The position numbers and the translations under genes are program-made. Positions 7,883 to 18,316 of a stretch of DNA of 64,000 nt are shown piece after piece. Every line of letters begins with the position of its first letter. Within the stretch, counting starts at the first letter, position 1. The stretch is from Dyella telluris (GTDB taxonomy: Bacteria; Pseudomonadota; Gammaproteobacteria; Xanthomonadales; Rhodanobacteraceae): assembly GCF_014297575.1 (NCBI RefSeq), contig NZ_CP060412.1, positions 1,178,001-1,242,000 of the forward strand. Reading direction: 5' to 3'. The notes under the pieces were generated by a model. The model searched no databases, was not told the DNA's origin, and was given only the letters and a program-made list of their open reading frames with translations.

Positions 7883-9139
7883 ATGAGCGAAGCTGCGGTC
7901 ATCTCCTCCGCCCAAGACGCCACCGCCGGCAGCGAACTGCCGTTGCCGGTCATTCGTCTGCCGATGCTGGACAACAAGCGCGAACTCTTCGCGTACGAAA
8001 TCGTGTTCCAGGACGCCGCCGAAAGCGAAGACGCGCTGATGCGGCGCGCGCTCGCCACGATTACCGACGGCGCCCTCGCCCGCCTCGTGCGCGGCAACCG
8101 CACCTTCCTCAAGCTCACCCACGAGCTGCTGATGGAAGAAACCGACGTGCTGCAGCACCAGCCGCGCTTCGGCGTACTGCTGATGCCCGAAGCCGCGGCC
8201 GATCCTGCCCTGGTGGAACGCCTGGCGCGCATGGCGCAGCGCGGCTGCCCGCTGATGCTGGACGCCGGCGACACCACGCTGGAATTCAACCCGGCCGTCG
8301 AGCCCCTGCTGAAGATCGTGCAGTTCGTGCGCCTCGATGCCAGCAAGCTCGATCCCGCGACGCTGCGCTCGCGCAGCGAATACCTGCATGCGCGCGGCAC
8401 CCACGTAGTGGCCGGCCACGTGGACGACCACGACACCTACCATCGCTGTGAGTCGCTGCCGCTCCAGGCGATCCAGGGCCAGTTCCTGCTCAAGCCCGAA
8501 CCGGTTGCCGTGCCCGTGCTGGCCGCCAGCCGCCTGAGCCTGCTGCGCCTGATGAAGGCCCTGCAGGAAGGCAATCCGGGCCCGGTGGAGCTTGGCCAGA
8601 TCGTGCGCGACGACGCCATCCTCAGCTACAAACTGCTCGGTTGCGTGAACTCCGCGTACTTCGCCCTGCCGCGTCAGCTCAAGTCAGTGCAGCAGGCCGC
8701 CATCTTCTTCGGCGCGGCCCGCCTGCGTAACTGGATCTACACCATGGCGCTGAGCGGCACCGGTGATCGTCCGCCGGAACTGCTGCGCGCCGCCCTGATT
8801 CGCGCACACATGGCCGAGAAACTGGCACAGGGCATGCCCGCCGAACAGCGCGAAATGGCCTTCACCGCCGGCCTGTTCTCGCTGCTCGACGCGATGATGG
8901 AAGCGCCGATGGATTTCGTGCTGTGGCATCTGCCGCTGGCGCGCGAGATCAGCACCGCGCTGCTGGAAAACAAGGGCCCGTTCGCGCAGTTGCTGGACCA
9001 GATCCGCGCGTGGGAAGCGGGCAACCTTCGCGGAGGCGAGGCGCAGCCGCAGGTGATTCGTCGCATGGCGGCGATTTACCTGGAAGCGACGCAGTGGGCG
9101 GATCACGTTTACGCGTTTGCGGATCAGCGGCCGAACTGA
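7883..9139 (+). CDS. Degenerate EAL plus HDOD signalling protein (YuxH type)
   Basis: A 418-residue cytoplasmic protein. The N-terminal 195 residues keep the EAL-domain frame but not its catalytic residues: YEIVFQ replaces ExLxR, and no metal-binding Glu/Asp set is visible. Cyclic-di-GMP hydrolysis is therefore unlikely. The C-terminal half is an HDOD domain (LLRLMKALQ, VELGQIVRDDAILSYKLLGC, INxxxY-like NSAYFALP, AIFFGAARLRNWIY). Such proteins usually act as signalling scaffolds, sometimes in motility. It follows flgN by 93 bp on the same strand. The start is ATG at 7883; upstream in-frame codons lack family similarity. Confidence 0.85.
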   Translation: MSEAAVISSAQDATAGSELPLPVIRLPMLDNKRELFAYEIVFQDAAESEDALMRRALATITDGALARLVRGNRTFLKLTHELLMEETDVLQHQPRFGVLLMPEAAADPALVERLARMAQRGCPLMLDAGDTTLEFNPAVEPLLKIVQFVRLDASKLDPATLRSRSEYLHARGTHVVAGHVDDHDTYHRCESLPLQAIQGQFLLKPEPVAVPVLAASRLSLLRLMKALQEGNPGPVELGQIVRDDAILSYKLLGCVNSAYFALPRQLKSVQQAAIFFGAARLRNWIYTMALSGTGDRPPELLRAALIRAHMAEKLAQGMPAEQREMAFTAGLFSLLDAMMEAPMDFVLWHLPLAREISTALLENKGPFAQLLDQIRAWEAGNLRGGEAQPQVIRRMAAIYLEATQWADHVYAFADQRPN

Positions 9140-9198
9140 GGTTTGCGTTTTTCCTTGGCGGGGTATTCGTTCTCGCCACGTCGCTTCATAAGAGCCGT

Positions 9199-10321
9199 CA
9201 TTCCTGCGGAAGCTGGAGGCGCTTTTCAACCGCCGTAGGGCGGGTCATTCAGTGCCTTTGCTCGTGGCCTCCGGTCTCGTGCGATACCGCCAGGTTGCCG
9301 CTTACGCAGCGGAGGCGTTTCGACCTCCTGCCGGAGGCCGAGTCACTTTTCTTTGCTGGCCCAAAGAAAAGTAACCCAAAGAAATGGCCTTAAAGGCTGG
9401 CAGCATGCCGGTGGGATAAGCCCGAACGGCTGAGGAACGGTGTTGCTTGGCAACCTCCGCCTCTACACAGCGGGTACTGCAATGCGCTTCGCAACGCGCC
9501 ATAGCGCTGAGGACTTAACGCGGAGCCTCGTGCCTCTACGAGGCACATCCTTCCTTGCCACTAGGGTGTTCACGTTGAACATCCCCTGTCGCTCGTCCTC
9601 TCCCGTTCGGGAGAGGACTGGGGTGAGCACTGAGGTGAGAAAGCACCGGGCTTAACTGTGCGAGAGACCTGCTGTAGGAGCGCACTTGTGCGCGACCGCA
9701 GCGCCATGTCGATACCGCTCCGTCAGGTGGTCGCGCACAAGTGCGCTCCTACAGAAAAGCCCGCGCCGGATACGGCGTCACAGCGAGAGACTCCATGTGC
9801 AGTGGCACGAGTCGCGAACAGGGTTCGCTCCCACCGACAAGACAAGCCGGGAGGCAGTACGCCACCGCGCCTTGCGGCGCGATGTGCAGCGCAGCTGCAC
9901 GAGCCTTCGGCTCTGGCTCTGGCTTTTGACCTACCCGCCCCCTTGAGCGGCGGTGAGGGGCGGACGACAGGCCCGCAGGGGGATCGGCAGGGATGCCGAT
10001 CCCTTTTCGACAGGACACGGATGTCCTGTCGAAAAGCCCGGCCGACCCTCACGGACTGGCCGGCTTCACCGGCCAGCGCCGCGATGGGGGTGCCTTTTCT
10101 TTTGGTTACTTTTCTTTGGGCAAGCAAAGAAAAGTGACCCGGCCTCCGGCAGGAGGTCGGAACGCCCGCTGCGCAGGCGGCCAGGTCGCGGTAGCGTTAG
10201 AACCCGAAAGCCAAGAGCGAAGTCACTGGACCCCTGCCCGCGCAGGAATGACGGCTCTTTTGAAGTAATGGGGCAAGAGTCACCCCTCACCCCAACCCTC
10301 TCCCCAGCGGGGAGAGGGAGC
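9199..10321 (+). repeat. Composite intergenic repeat, full copy B
   Basis: Occupies the 1.2 kb between the convergent EAL/HDOD and BtuF-like genes, with no credible gene. Inverted arms lie at 9290-9386 and 10094-10185. A GTAG-type REP pair is at 9673-9753, and hairpins with GGGA and CGGA loops are at 9980-10003 and 10004-10035. It ends in the CCTCACCCC...GGGGAGAGGG REP near 10280-10320. It is the closest relative of copy A in the window. Short open frames inside it are conserved only because the DNA is. Confidence 0.85.
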
Positions 10322-10359
10322 CACGAGCACAAATGCGTCAGCGCAGCAGCAGACCTCAC

Positions 10360-11184
10360 TCAGCCGCGCTGCTTCCGCTCCCACTCGGCAAAAATCCCGT
10401 GCATCGCCTCCAACCCGTCAAACAACGCCGCCGGCCCCGGCTGCAAAATAATCGGCGACTTGATCTCATGCAGCTCACCATCGCGCACCGCAGGAATCGC
10501 CTCCCAACCCTCACGCGCCGCAACGCGTTCGGGACGAAACCGCTTCCCGCACCATGAACCAAGAATGATGTCCGGCGCCGCGCGCACCACCTCGCCTGCG
10601 TCGGCAAGAATGCGATGCTTCGCCAGCGATTCGCCCGACATGCGCGGAAACACGTCATCGCCACCGGCAACACGTACCAGCTCGGCCACCCATTGGATGC
10701 CCGTGATCAACGGCTCATCCCACTCCTCGAAATACACTTTCGGCCGCCGGGTGAACTGCGCAGCCGCCGCCTCGATGCGCGCAATCTGCTGCTCGGCCTT
10801 GCGCGCATAAGCGTCGGCTTTCTCTGCCGCACCCACCATGGCACCCAGGCGCCGGATATAGGCAAGAATCCCGTCCACGCTGCGATGGTTGCTGATCCAC
10901 ACTTCCACGCCCGCCTTGATCAGATCACGCGCAATGTCGGCCTGGATATCGGAAAACCCGATCACGAAATCCGGCTGCAGCTTGAGGATCTCGTCGATCT
11001 TCGCGCTGGTGAACGCGGACACCTTGGGTTTCTCCTTGCGCGCACGCGGCGGACGCACGGTGAAGCCGGAGATGCCGACGATGCGGTGTTCCTCGCCGAG
11101 CGCGTACAGCACCTCGGTGGGTTCTTCGGTAAGGCAGACGATGCGCTGCGGGTAGTGGTCGGCGTTGTTGCGGAAATCAGTCAC
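10360..11184 (-). CDS. BtuF-like substrate-binding protein without a signal peptide
   Basis: A 274-residue periplasmic-binding-protein fold of the BtuF/FhuD (cobalamin/siderophore) class. Visible features are RIVCLTEEPTEVLYALGE, the first-lobe strand RIVGISGFT, KIDEILKLQPDFVIGFSD, the long inter-lobe helix, and the second-lobe PDIILGSWCGKRF. The N-terminus (MTDFRNNADHYPQ) has no hydrophobic signal or lipobox. The preceding gene ends 4 bp upstream, so a hidden upstream signal is unlikely. Similar leaderless proteins are usually annotated 'cobalamin-binding protein'. No permease or ATPase is adjacent; it shares a transcription unit with pdxH and yjbQ. The ligand is unproven. Confidence 0.8.
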   Translation of the reverse strand: MTDFRNNADHYPQRIVCLTEEPTEVLYALGEEHRIVGISGFTVRPPRARKEKPKVSAFTSAKIDEILKLQPDFVIGFSDIQADIARDLIKAGVEVWISNHRSVDGILAYIRRLGAMVGAAEKADAYARKAEQQIARIEAAAAQFTRRPKVYFEEWDEPLITGIQWVAELVRVAGGDDVFPRMSGESLAKHRILADAGEVVRAAPDIILGSWCGKRFRPERVAAREGWEAIPAVRDGELHEIKSPIILQPGPAALFDGLEAMHGIFAEWERKQRG

Positions 11185-11188
11185 GCGT

Positions 11189-11626
11189 TCAATGTCCCAG
11201 CACGGTCACCGTGATCTTGCGCTGATGCGGATCGAGACGGTGTTCCCATAGATAGATGCCCTGCCACGTGCCCAGTTGCACCTTGCCCGCGTGCACCGGC
11301 ACCACCAGGCTGACGCCGGTGAGGATGGCGCGCACATGCGCGGGCATGTCGTCCGGGCCTTCCTCGTCATGGCGGAAGATGCCGTCGCCGTCAGGTACGG
11401 CGCGCGCGAACCAGCGTTCGAGGTCATCGCGCACGGTGGGGTCGGCGTTTTCGCTGATCAGCAGCGAACAACTGGTGTGCAGGCTGAAGATGTTGGCCAT
11501 GCCGGTGTGCACGCCGCTGGCGGAAACGACTTCACCCACCTTGTCGGTGATTTCGGTGAAGCCGCGGCCGCGCGTGTGAACGACGAAACCATGCTGGGCG
11601 ACGTGATCGGCGGGCGTGGCACGCAT
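11189..11626 (-). CDS. yjbQ: YjbQ/UPF0047 family protein
   Basis: A 145-residue member of the YjbQ family (secondary thiamine-phosphate synthase-like). Motifs seen are GFTEITDKVGEVV, the Ser/Cys stretch SLHTSCSLLISENADP, and FRHDEEGPDDMPAHV plus GTWQGIYLWEHR, which supply the metal-binding His and acidic residues. AGGGAG lies upstream of the ATG. It lies 30 bp after pdxH and 4 bp before the BtuF-like gene, so one transcript is likely. The physiological role of the family is uncertain, although weak thiamine-phosphate synthase activity is known. Confidence 0.88.
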   Translation of the reverse strand: MRATPADHVAQHGFVVHTRGRGFTEITDKVGEVVSASGVHTGMANIFSLHTSCSLLISENADPTVRDDLERWFARAVPDGDGIFRHDEEGPDDMPAHVRAILTGVSLVVPVHAGKVQLGTWQGIYLWEHRLDPHQRKITVTVLGH

Positions 11627-11656
11627 GCGGATGTCTCCCTATGGCTTGGGCGTGAC

Positions 11657-12244
11657 TCAGGGGTAAAGCAGGCGGCTCGTCCAGGTCTGGCCGTGGCGAC
11701 TCCAGCGCACCCGTTCGTGCAGCCTGTATTCGGCGCCGTACCAGAACTCCACCATGTCCGGCTCCACCACGTAACCGCCCCAGTGCGGGGGACGCGGCAC
11801 GTCGCGGCCTTCGAATTCATGCTCGTAGCGCGCGTAGCGCTGCTCGAACGTTTCGCGATCGGGCAGGGTCTGCGACTGCAGCGAGGCCCATGCGCCGAGC
11901 TGGCTCTCGCGCGGGCGCGTTGCGAAATAGGCATCCGACTCTTCCGGCTGCACCTTGCGCGCCACGCCTTCCACGCGCACCTGCACGGCGTTGCGAAGTT
12001 GCTTCCAGTGGAAGCACAGCGCCACCTGCGGGTGGGCCTCGACCTGGCTGCCCTTGTCGCTTTCGTAGTTGGTGTAGAAACGGAAGCCCCGCTCGTCGGC
12101 GCCCTTGAGCAGCACGATGCGCGAGCTCACGCGCCCCGCTGCGTCAACGGAGGCCAGGCTCATCGCGGTCGGTTCGGGTTCTCCCGACTTGCCGGCCTCG
12201 TCAAGCAGTTGCACAAAAGTGTCAAGGATTTCTCGTTTCAGCAT
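11657..12244 (-). CDS. pdxH: Pyridoxamine/pyridoxine 5'-phosphate oxidase
   Basis: FMN enzyme that oxidises PNP or PMP to pyridoxal 5'-phosphate, the last step of vitamin B6 synthesis and salvage. The 195-residue product shows PTAMSLASVDAAGRVSSRIV, FYTNYESDKG, CFHWKQLRNAVQVRVEG, the signature ATRPRESQLGAWAS, and the C-terminal EFWYGAEYRLHERVRW with RLLYP. The start is ATG at 12244 (MLKREILDTF). It faces the divergent kinase gene with start codons about 34 bp apart, so their promoters must overlap. Confidence 0.95.
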   Translation of the reverse strand: MLKREILDTFVQLLDEAGKSGEPEPTAMSLASVDAAGRVSSRIVLLKGADERGFRFYTNYESDKGSQVEAHPQVALCFHWKQLRNAVQVRVEGVARKVQPEESDAYFATRPRESQLGAWASLQSQTLPDRETFEQRYARYEHEFEGRDVPRPPHWGGYVVEPDMVEFWYGAEYRLHERVRWSRHGQTWTSRLLYP

Positions 12245-12277
12245 GGGGGTCTTGAATCGTGGCTCGCGCGCGCCATC

Positions 12278-13117
12278 ATGGCTGGCATGTCTCCAGATGC
12301 TAGCACGCAGAATTCGACCCTGGCCGGGCACCTGCTCGACCAGTATGCCGGGCGGATTGCCCGCTCCCGGCGCCCGTACCTGCTGGGCCTTTCCGGCCTG
12401 CAAGGCAGCGGCAAGAGCACCCTGGCGCGGGAGATGAAGGCCCAGGCCGAGGCCCGGGGCTGGCCCACCGAGGTGCTGTCGCTGGACGACTTCTATTATT
12501 CGCGAAGCGAACGTGAAGTCCTTGCTCACCAGATCCACCCCCTGCTGAAGACCCGCGGGGTGCCCGGCACACACGAGATCGAGCTGCTGATGTCGGTGCT
12601 GGCCGCGTTGCCGCAGGCATCCGACAAACTGCCGGTCGAACATCCGCGCTTCGACAAGGGGCGCGATACGCGCATGACACCGTCGAAGTGGACCAAGGTA
12701 ACCCGCCCGCCCAAGCTGGTGATCCTGGAAGGCTGGGCGCTGGGCCTGCGCCCTCAGCTGGTGGCCGCGCTGGACGCTCCGGTGAACGCGCTGGAGCGCG
12801 AGGAAGACCCCGAAGGCACCTGGCGCCACTGGGTCAACAAGCAGCTGCGCAGCTACCAGCCGCTATGGCGCAAGCTGGACGCGCTGATCGTGCTGCAGGC
12901 ACCCAGCTGGGACATCGTGCGCAAGTGGCGCAGCGAGCAGGAAGAAGAACTGCTGGCCCGCCACGCCCCCTTGGCGATGGACGCCGAAACCATGGTGCGC
13001 TTCCTCGCCCATTACGAACGCCTGAGCCGGCACGCGCTCGCCACGCTGCCGGCGCTGGCCGATACCACGGTGGAGTACGACGACAACCGCCACGTCATCG
13101 CCCTCCACCACGGTTGA
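12278..13117 (+). CDS. P-loop kinase of the D-glycerate 3-kinase family
   Basis: A 279-residue NTP-dependent kinase. It has a Walker A in LGLSGLQGSGKSTLA (about residue 40), the substrate region LSLDDFYYSRSER, PGTHEIELL, RFDKGRDTR and a Walker-B-like LVILEGWALGL. The closest recognised family is glycerate 3-kinase (GLYK/YggC/Tda10), related to uridine and pantothenate kinases. The C-terminal RSEQEEELL with FLAHYERLSRHALATLP is typical. ATG at 12278 is chosen; ATG at 12287 would remove three residues. No glycerate-pathway genes are nearby, so the substrate is inferred from the family. Confidence 0.8.
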   Translation: MAGMSPDASTQNSTLAGHLLDQYAGRIARSRRPYLLGLSGLQGSGKSTLAREMKAQAEARGWPTEVLSLDDFYYSRSEREVLAHQIHPLLKTRGVPGTHEIELLMSVLAALPQASDKLPVEHPRFDKGRDTRMTPSKWTKVTRPPKLVILEGWALGLRPQLVAALDAPVNALEREEDPEGTWRHWVNKQLRSYQPLWRKLDALIVLQAPSWDIVRKWRSEQEEELLARHAPLAMDAETMVRFLAHYERLSRHALATLPALADTTVEYDDNRHVIALHHG

Positions 13118-13135
13118 TCACTACGCGGTTGATGG

Positions 13136-13480
13136 CTACACGGCCGGCTCCACCTGCACGGCGGTGCCGTAGGCCAGCACTTCGGTAACACCCTCGGCGA
13201 CATCGTTGGCGTCGTAGCGCATGCCGACCACGGCATTCGCGCCACGCTCTGCGGCATGGCGCAGCATCAGCTCGAAGGCTTCCTCGCGCGCCTTCTCGCA
13301 CAGCTCCGTGTAGATGGTGATGTTGCCGCCCACCAGGGTCTGCAAGGCCGCGCCGAGGTTGCCCACGACGCTGCGCGAACGCACGGTAATCCCGCGCACG
13401 ATACCCATGGGACGCACGATGCGATGACCCGGCAACTCGTTGCCGGTGGTAACCATGTGAAGCGAGATGTTGTTGGGCAT
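13136..13480 (-). CDS. ybjQ: YbjQ/UPF0145 family protein
   Basis: A 114-residue product with the YbjQ pattern: [60 protein letters not shown] and [13 protein letters not shown]. Family structures form pentameric rings and are often labelled heavy-metal-binding, but function is not established. It starts 11 bp after the stop of the upstream epimerase-like gene and is probably co-transcribed. Confidence 0.85.
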   Translation of the reverse strand: MPNNISLHMVTTGNELPGHRIVRPMGIVRGITVRSRSVVGNLGAALQTLVGGNITIYTELCEKAREEAFELMLRHAAERGANAVVGMRYDANDVAEGVTEVLAYGTAVQVEPAV

Positions 13481-13491
13481 GGAACGGTCTC

Positions 13492-14346
13492 TCACGTGAG
13501 TGGAAAAGAAGTGTCTGCGGCCTTCAGCAACGCCGCATAACCATCGCGCGCATCCGGCCATTGCGGCGCGAAGCCGCTGGCGCGCAGGCGCGCATTGCTC
13601 AATCGCTTGCTGCCGATACCCGGCGGCGGCGCGCCCTCCCCGGGCTCCGGTGCATGCACGCGCCGCGCAAGATCGCCATAGAGCACATCCAGAGGCAGCG
13701 GGGTGTCGTCCACGCCCAGGTAAAGCGGCTGCGCATGCGGCAGGAACAGCAGATGCACGATGCCGGCCGCGGCGTCATCGACGTGGATGCGGTTGGCCCA
13801 GTGCGGCGGATCATGCGGCACCCGCGCCGTGCCGGCCCGCAGCCGCTCGATCAGCTGCAGGCGACCGGGCCCATACAGCCCGGCCAGCCGCAGCACCACC
13901 GAGGGTGCACGCTGACGGGCCTGATGCTCCGCCTCCAGCAACACGCGACCATTGAAACCGGGCGGATCGGGCGGCGTCTCTTCATCGACCCAGGCGTCAC
14001 CGTGCTCGCCATAGACGGCGCTGGAGGATACGAACAGCAGCCGCTGCAACGTTGCGTGATCCACGCGATCAAGCAGATGCCGCAGGCCATCGACGAACAC
14101 CGCGCGATAGAGCGCCTCGTCGCGCGCATCCGGCGTGGGCAGGTAAACGATGTGACTGAGATCACGTGGCACCTCGCCCAGCGTGTCGGGCCGGGTCAGG
14201 TCGCCTCGGATCCAGCGGATGCCATCCTCCCCGGGCGGCACCGCGCCGCGCCGCAGCGCCCACACCGCATCGCCGCGCGCGCGCAGCAGCCGCGCCACAC
14301 GCAGCCCCACATCGCCTGCGCCGGCGACCAGCACCCGTGCGCTCAT
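13492..14346 (-). CDS. NAD(P)-dependent epimerase/dehydratase-like protein
   Basis: A 284-residue extended short-chain-dehydrogenase fold. The Rossmann motif is at the N-terminus ([18 protein letters not shown], a GxGxxG), followed by [10 protein letters not shown] and the active-site strand [14 protein letters not shown]. The tyrosine of AVYG stands in for YxxxK, and no clear Lys follows, as in YeeZ-like proteins. [17 protein letters not shown] is typical of the C-terminus. The start is ATG at 14346, chosen so the Rossmann strand begins at residue 4. It is divergent from aroK. The substrate is unknown. Confidence 0.8.
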   Translation of the reverse strand: MSARVLVAGAGDVGLRVARLLRARGDAVWALRRGAVPPGEDGIRWIRGDLTRPDTLGEVPRDLSHIVYLPTPDARDEALYRAVFVDGLRHLLDRVDHATLQRLLFVSSSAVYGEHGDAWVDEETPPDPPGFNGRVLLEAEHQARQRAPSVVLRLAGLYGPGRLQLIERLRAGTARVPHDPPHWANRIHVDDAAAGIVHLLFLPHAQPLYLGVDDTPLPLDVLYGDLARRVHAPEPGEGAPPPGIGSKRLSNARLRASGFAPQWPDARDGYAALLKAADTSFPLT

Positions 14347-14404
14347 GGCCTGTTTCCCGGCAGACGGCACAACCGCGCGCTTTCGCGCCTGTTAGCATTC
14401 ACCC

Positions 14405-14944
14405 ATGAATCCATCGTGCAACCTGTTCATCGTCGGCCCCACCGGCGCCGGCAAGACGACCATCGGGCGTCGGCTGGCGGACCATTATGGGCTGAGCTTC
14501 GTCGATCTCGACCAGGAGATCGAGCGGGTCTGCGGTGTGCCGGTCAGCACCGTGTTCGAGATCGAGGGCGAGGCGGGCTTCCGCCAGCGCGAAAGCATGC
14601 TGCTGGCCGAGTGCAGCGCGCGCGGCGGCGTGGTGATGGCCACCGGCGCCGGTGCGGTGCTGGATGCGGCCAATCGCCGGCTGCTGGCCGAGCGCGGCTA
14701 CGTGCTGTGGCTGCAGGCCACGCTGGAACAACAGCTGGAACGCCTGGCACAGGATCGCGCACGCCCCCTGCTGGCCGGCGTGGACCGCGCCGAACGACTG
14801 ACCACCATGGCGCAGAAGCGCACGTCCCTCTACGAGGAAGTGGCGGACCTCGCCATCCCCGGCGAGCACGAAACCGTCCACGCGGCCAGTGCACGCAGCA
14901 TCCTCCTGATCGACCAATACTGGCAGCGACAACACGCAGCATGA
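14405..14944 (+). CDS. aroK: Shikimate kinase
   Basis: Phosphorylates shikimate at the 3-OH, the fifth step of the shikimate pathway. The 179-residue product has Walker [13 protein letters not shown], the substrate Asp in [21 protein letters not shown], the glycine-rich [12 protein letters not shown] and the lid RPLL. The last overlaps aroB by 4 bases (ATGA), and the aroK-aroB pair is conserved in gammaproteobacteria. GTGAG replaces the commoner GGG near residue 80, a minor variant. Confidence 0.94.
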   Translation: MNPSCNLFIVGPTGAGKTTIGRRLADHYGLSFVDLDQEIERVCGVPVSTVFEIEGEAGFRQRESMLLAECSARGGVVMATGAGAVLDAANRRLLAERGYVLWLQATLEQQLERLAQDRARPLLAGVDRAERLTTMAQKRTSLYEEVADLAIPGEHETVHAASARSILLIDQYWQRQHAA

Positions 14945-16032
14945 CCACTACGCCCCGCACCATCGACGTCGTCCTTGGCGACCGCAGCTACCCCGTCTGG
15001 ATCGGCCCCGGCCTGCTCAACGACCACGCCCGCTGGCGCGCCGCGTTGCGCGGCCGGCATGCGCTGGTGATCAGCAACACCACCGTGGCCCCGCTCTATC
15101 TGGAGCGCATCGCCGCAGGGTTCGAAGGCCTGAGCTGGTCATCGTTCCTGATCGACGACGGCGAGGCGCACAAGACCTTCGCCAACGTCGGACTGGCGCT
15201 GGATGCGCTGGCCAGGCTGGGCGCCACGCGTGATGCCTGCGTCATCGCACTGGGCGGCGGCGTGGTCGGCGACCTCGCCGGCTTCAGCGCGGCCTGCTGG
15301 ATGCGCGGCATCGACTTCATCCAGATGCCCACCACCCTGCTGTCGATGGTCGACTCCTCCGTGGGCGGCAAGACCGGCGTGAACCTGCCCGCCGGCAAGA
15401 ACCTGGTCGGGGCGTTTCATCAGCCGCGTGCCGTCATTGCCGACACCGATGCCCTGACCACCCTGCCCGACCGCGAATACCGCGCGGGCCTGGCCGAGGT
15501 GATCAAGGGCGCGGCCATTGGCGACCCGGCCTTCTTCGCCTGGCTGGAAGCCAACGCTGCCGCGCTGAATGCACGCGAGACCGGCCCGCTGATCGAGGCC
15601 ATCGCGCGCAAGGTGCAGTACAAGGCCGGCGTGGTGGCGCGCGATGAAACCGAACAGGGCGAACGCGCCCTGCTCAACCTGGGCCACACCTTTGGCCACG
15701 CGCTGGAAACCGCCGGCAAATACAAAGTGCTGCTGCACGGTGAAGGCGTGGCCGTGGGCATGCTGCTGGCCGCGCAGTTGTCCGAGCGCCTTGGCATGAG
15801 CGAAGTGGCCGACACGGCGCGCCTGCATCGCCTGCTCGATGCCGTAGGCCTGCCCACCGCGATCCCCGCCGGGATGGACCCGGCGCAGCTGCTGGCACTG
15901 ATGCGGCTGGACAAGAAGAACCTGGCCGGCACGTTGCGGCTGATCCTGTGGCGGGGCATTGGCCGCGCGGAGATCGTCGGTGGCGTGGATGAGGCGCAGG
16001 TGATGGCGGTACTGGAGGCGGCGGTTCGCTGA
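14941..16032 (+). CDS. aroB: 3-dehydroquinate synthase
   Basis: NAD- and metal-dependent enzyme converting DAHP to 3-dehydroquinate. The 363-residue product shows DGEAHKTF, the NAD motif [62 protein letters not shown] and the metal ligands in [14 protein letters not shown] plus [10 protein letters not shown]. The start is ATG at 14941, coupled to aroK. The reading frame is open far upstream but that part is antisense to the epimerase gene and is not coding. Confidence 0.96.
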   Translation: MTTTPRTIDVVLGDRSYPVWIGPGLLNDHARWRAALRGRHALVISNTTVAPLYLERIAAGFEGLSWSSFLIDDGEAHKTFANVGLALDALARLGATRDACVIALGGGVVGDLAGFSAACWMRGIDFIQMPTTLLSMVDSSVGGKTGVNLPAGKNLVGAFHQPRAVIADTDALTTLPDREYRAGLAEVIKGAAIGDPAFFAWLEANAAALNARETGPLIEAIARKVQYKAGVVARDETEQGERALLNLGHTFGHALETAGKYKVLLHGEGVAVGMLLAAQLSERLGMSEVADTARLHRLLDAVGLPTAIPAGMDPAQLLALMRLDKKNLAGTLRLILWRGIGRAEIVGGVDEAQVMAVLEAAVR

Positions 16033-16051
16033 CAAGCTCTGCTTCGCACCG

Positions 16052-16119
16052 GGTCGCGCACAAGTGCGCTCCTACAGGGAATGAGGGTTTTCTGTAGGAG
16101 CGCACTTGTGCGCGACCGC
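16052..16119. repeat. GTAG-type REP doublet downstream of aroB
   Basis: Two REP units in opposite orientation: GGTCGCGCACAAGTGCGCTC-CTACA, and its reverse complement starting TGTAGGAGCGCACTTGTGCG, separated by about 15 bp. Each folds on GCGCACTTGTGCGC, and together they form a long hairpin that could stop transcription after aroB. The unit starts with GTAG, like the SMAG/RAYT-associated REPs described in Stenotrophomonas and Pseudomonas. Confidence 0.85.
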
Positions 16120-16243
16120 ACCGCCTCACATCGCCTGGCCCCGGCACACCCCCGGCACGCGACGCATCGCCGCACTCGCCCCCCAGGCCCCAAGCCTTCT
16201 AGAATGCGGGTTCCACACGCCGCATTCCTTCGAACCCGACTCC

Positions 16244-16504
16244 ATGCGCCTTTATCTGCAAGCCGTGACCGCGACCACCGAAGCGCCGCGCTACGTCCAG
16301 ATCGTGCTGGAGCAGGATTTGCTGGGCGGCTGGACGCTGTATCGCGAATCGGGCGTACAGGGCGGCAAGGCCACGCTCAAGCGCGAACAGTTCCTGGAGC
16401 GCGACGACGCACTCGCCGCGTTCGAAAAGGCACGCGATGCGCAGATCAAGCGCGGCTTCCGCGTGATGTTCAGCCAGGGGCAGGACGGCCCCTACGGGGG
16501 TTGA
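16244..16504 (+). CDS. Small WGR-domain protein
   Basis: An 86-residue protein that is almost entirely one WGR domain: KFYxIQL-like PRYVQIVLEQDLLGGWTLYR, then the RxGxxGG stretch ESGVQGGKATLK and the FxxKxxxKxxxGF helix AFEKARDAQIKRGF. In this variant GGW replaces the WGR tripeptide region. WGR domains often bind nucleic acid, as in PARPs and MolR-type proteins. The start is ATG at 16244; a TAGAAT -10-like hexamer lies at 16200-16205. Function is unknown. Confidence 0.75.
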   Translation: MRLYLQAVTATTEAPRYVQIVLEQDLLGGWTLYRESGVQGGKATLKREQFLERDDALAAFEKARDAQIKRGFRVMFSQGQDGPYGG

Positions 16505-16608
16505 GAAGTGAGTGAAGAGGAGTGAGCAGTGAGAGAAGGCATGCCTCGCCGCCACTTTCCCGCCCTTCTCTGACTACTCGCTCCTCGCCCCTCACTCCTC
16601 GCTCTATC
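16505..16608. repeat. Degenerate GAGTGA / TCACTC inverted repeat
   Basis: A purine-rich arm made of degenerate GAGTGA units (16505-16540) faces a pyrimidine-rich arm of TCACTCC/CTCGC units (16562-16606). The two are imperfectly complementary, so a long irregular hairpin can form just before hemE. A second element of this kind lies between valS and rimI. Confidence 0.65.
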
Positions 16609-16617
16609 AGGATTCCC

Positions 16618-17685
<1,068 letters not shown>

Positions 17686-17697
17686 GCCGAGCTTTTT

Positions 17698-18160
17698 CTC
17701 CCTCTCCCCTCCGGGGAGAGGGCTGGGGTGAGGGGTCAATCTAGCCTTACCGTTTCATTTGCGCCGTCATTCCTTCGAAGCCAGGAGGCGCTTTTCAACG
17801 GCCAAAGGGCTGGTCATCCCGTGACTTTGCGTTGGGTCTTCGCCTCAAGCGTTAGCGCGACCTGGCCGCCTACGCGGCGGGCGTTCCGACCTCCTGCCGG
17901 AGGCCGGGTCACTTTTCTTTGCTTGCCCAAAGAAAAGTAACCCAAAGAAAGGGCACCCCCATCGCGGCGCCGGCCGATAAAGCCGGCCGGTCCGTGAGGG
18001 TCGGCCGGGCTTTTCGACGGGGCTCCTGCCCCGACGAAAAGTGCCGGGCGTCCTGCCCGGCACCCCTGCGGGGCCTCCTCGTCCGCCCCTCACCACCGCT
18101 CAAGGGGGCCCGAAGGTCAAAAGCCCGGAGCCGAAGGCTCGTGCAGCTTCGCTGCACATC
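17698..18160 (-). repeat. Composite repeat, inverted right half (copy D)
   Basis: Lies in the 630 bp between hemE and valS, where I see no gene. It reads as the reverse complement of the right halves of copies A-C: a CTCTCCCC REP, then the inverted-arm core at about 17860-17958. Next come the palindrome CGGCCGATAAAGCCGGCCG and the two hairpins (18011-18040 and 18041-18063), then the GCAGCTTCGCTGC stretch. The hairpin stems are those of copy C, not of A/B. The left half is absent. Confidence 0.8.
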
Positions 18161-18316
18161 GCTCCTTGCTGCCCGTGGAAAGTTGCCAGCGTCCTTTTTT
18201 TCCGGGGCTGGCGCGGTTGCCTCCCAAAAATGGCACCCCGCCGCCCCCACCCGTACAATCGACCCTTTGACACCCATCCCCACGCGCCCGCCCCGGCGCG
18301 CAATCGCGAGCCCCTG

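Noticed and set aside
11276..12277. Upstream extension of the glycerate-kinase-like frame
   Set aside because: It lies antisense to yjbQ and pdxH and has antisense-type composition; the kinase fold starts after 12278.
13561..14940. Upstream extension of the aroB frame
   Set aside because: The frame is open but antisense to the epimerase-like gene and out of frame with aroK; AroB begins at 14941 with the normal N-terminus.
16052..16119. Possible CRISPR-like or tRNA structure after aroB
   Set aside because: It is a single inverted REP doublet with no regular spacer and no tRNA arms. No CRISPR array or tRNA was recognised anywhere in the window.
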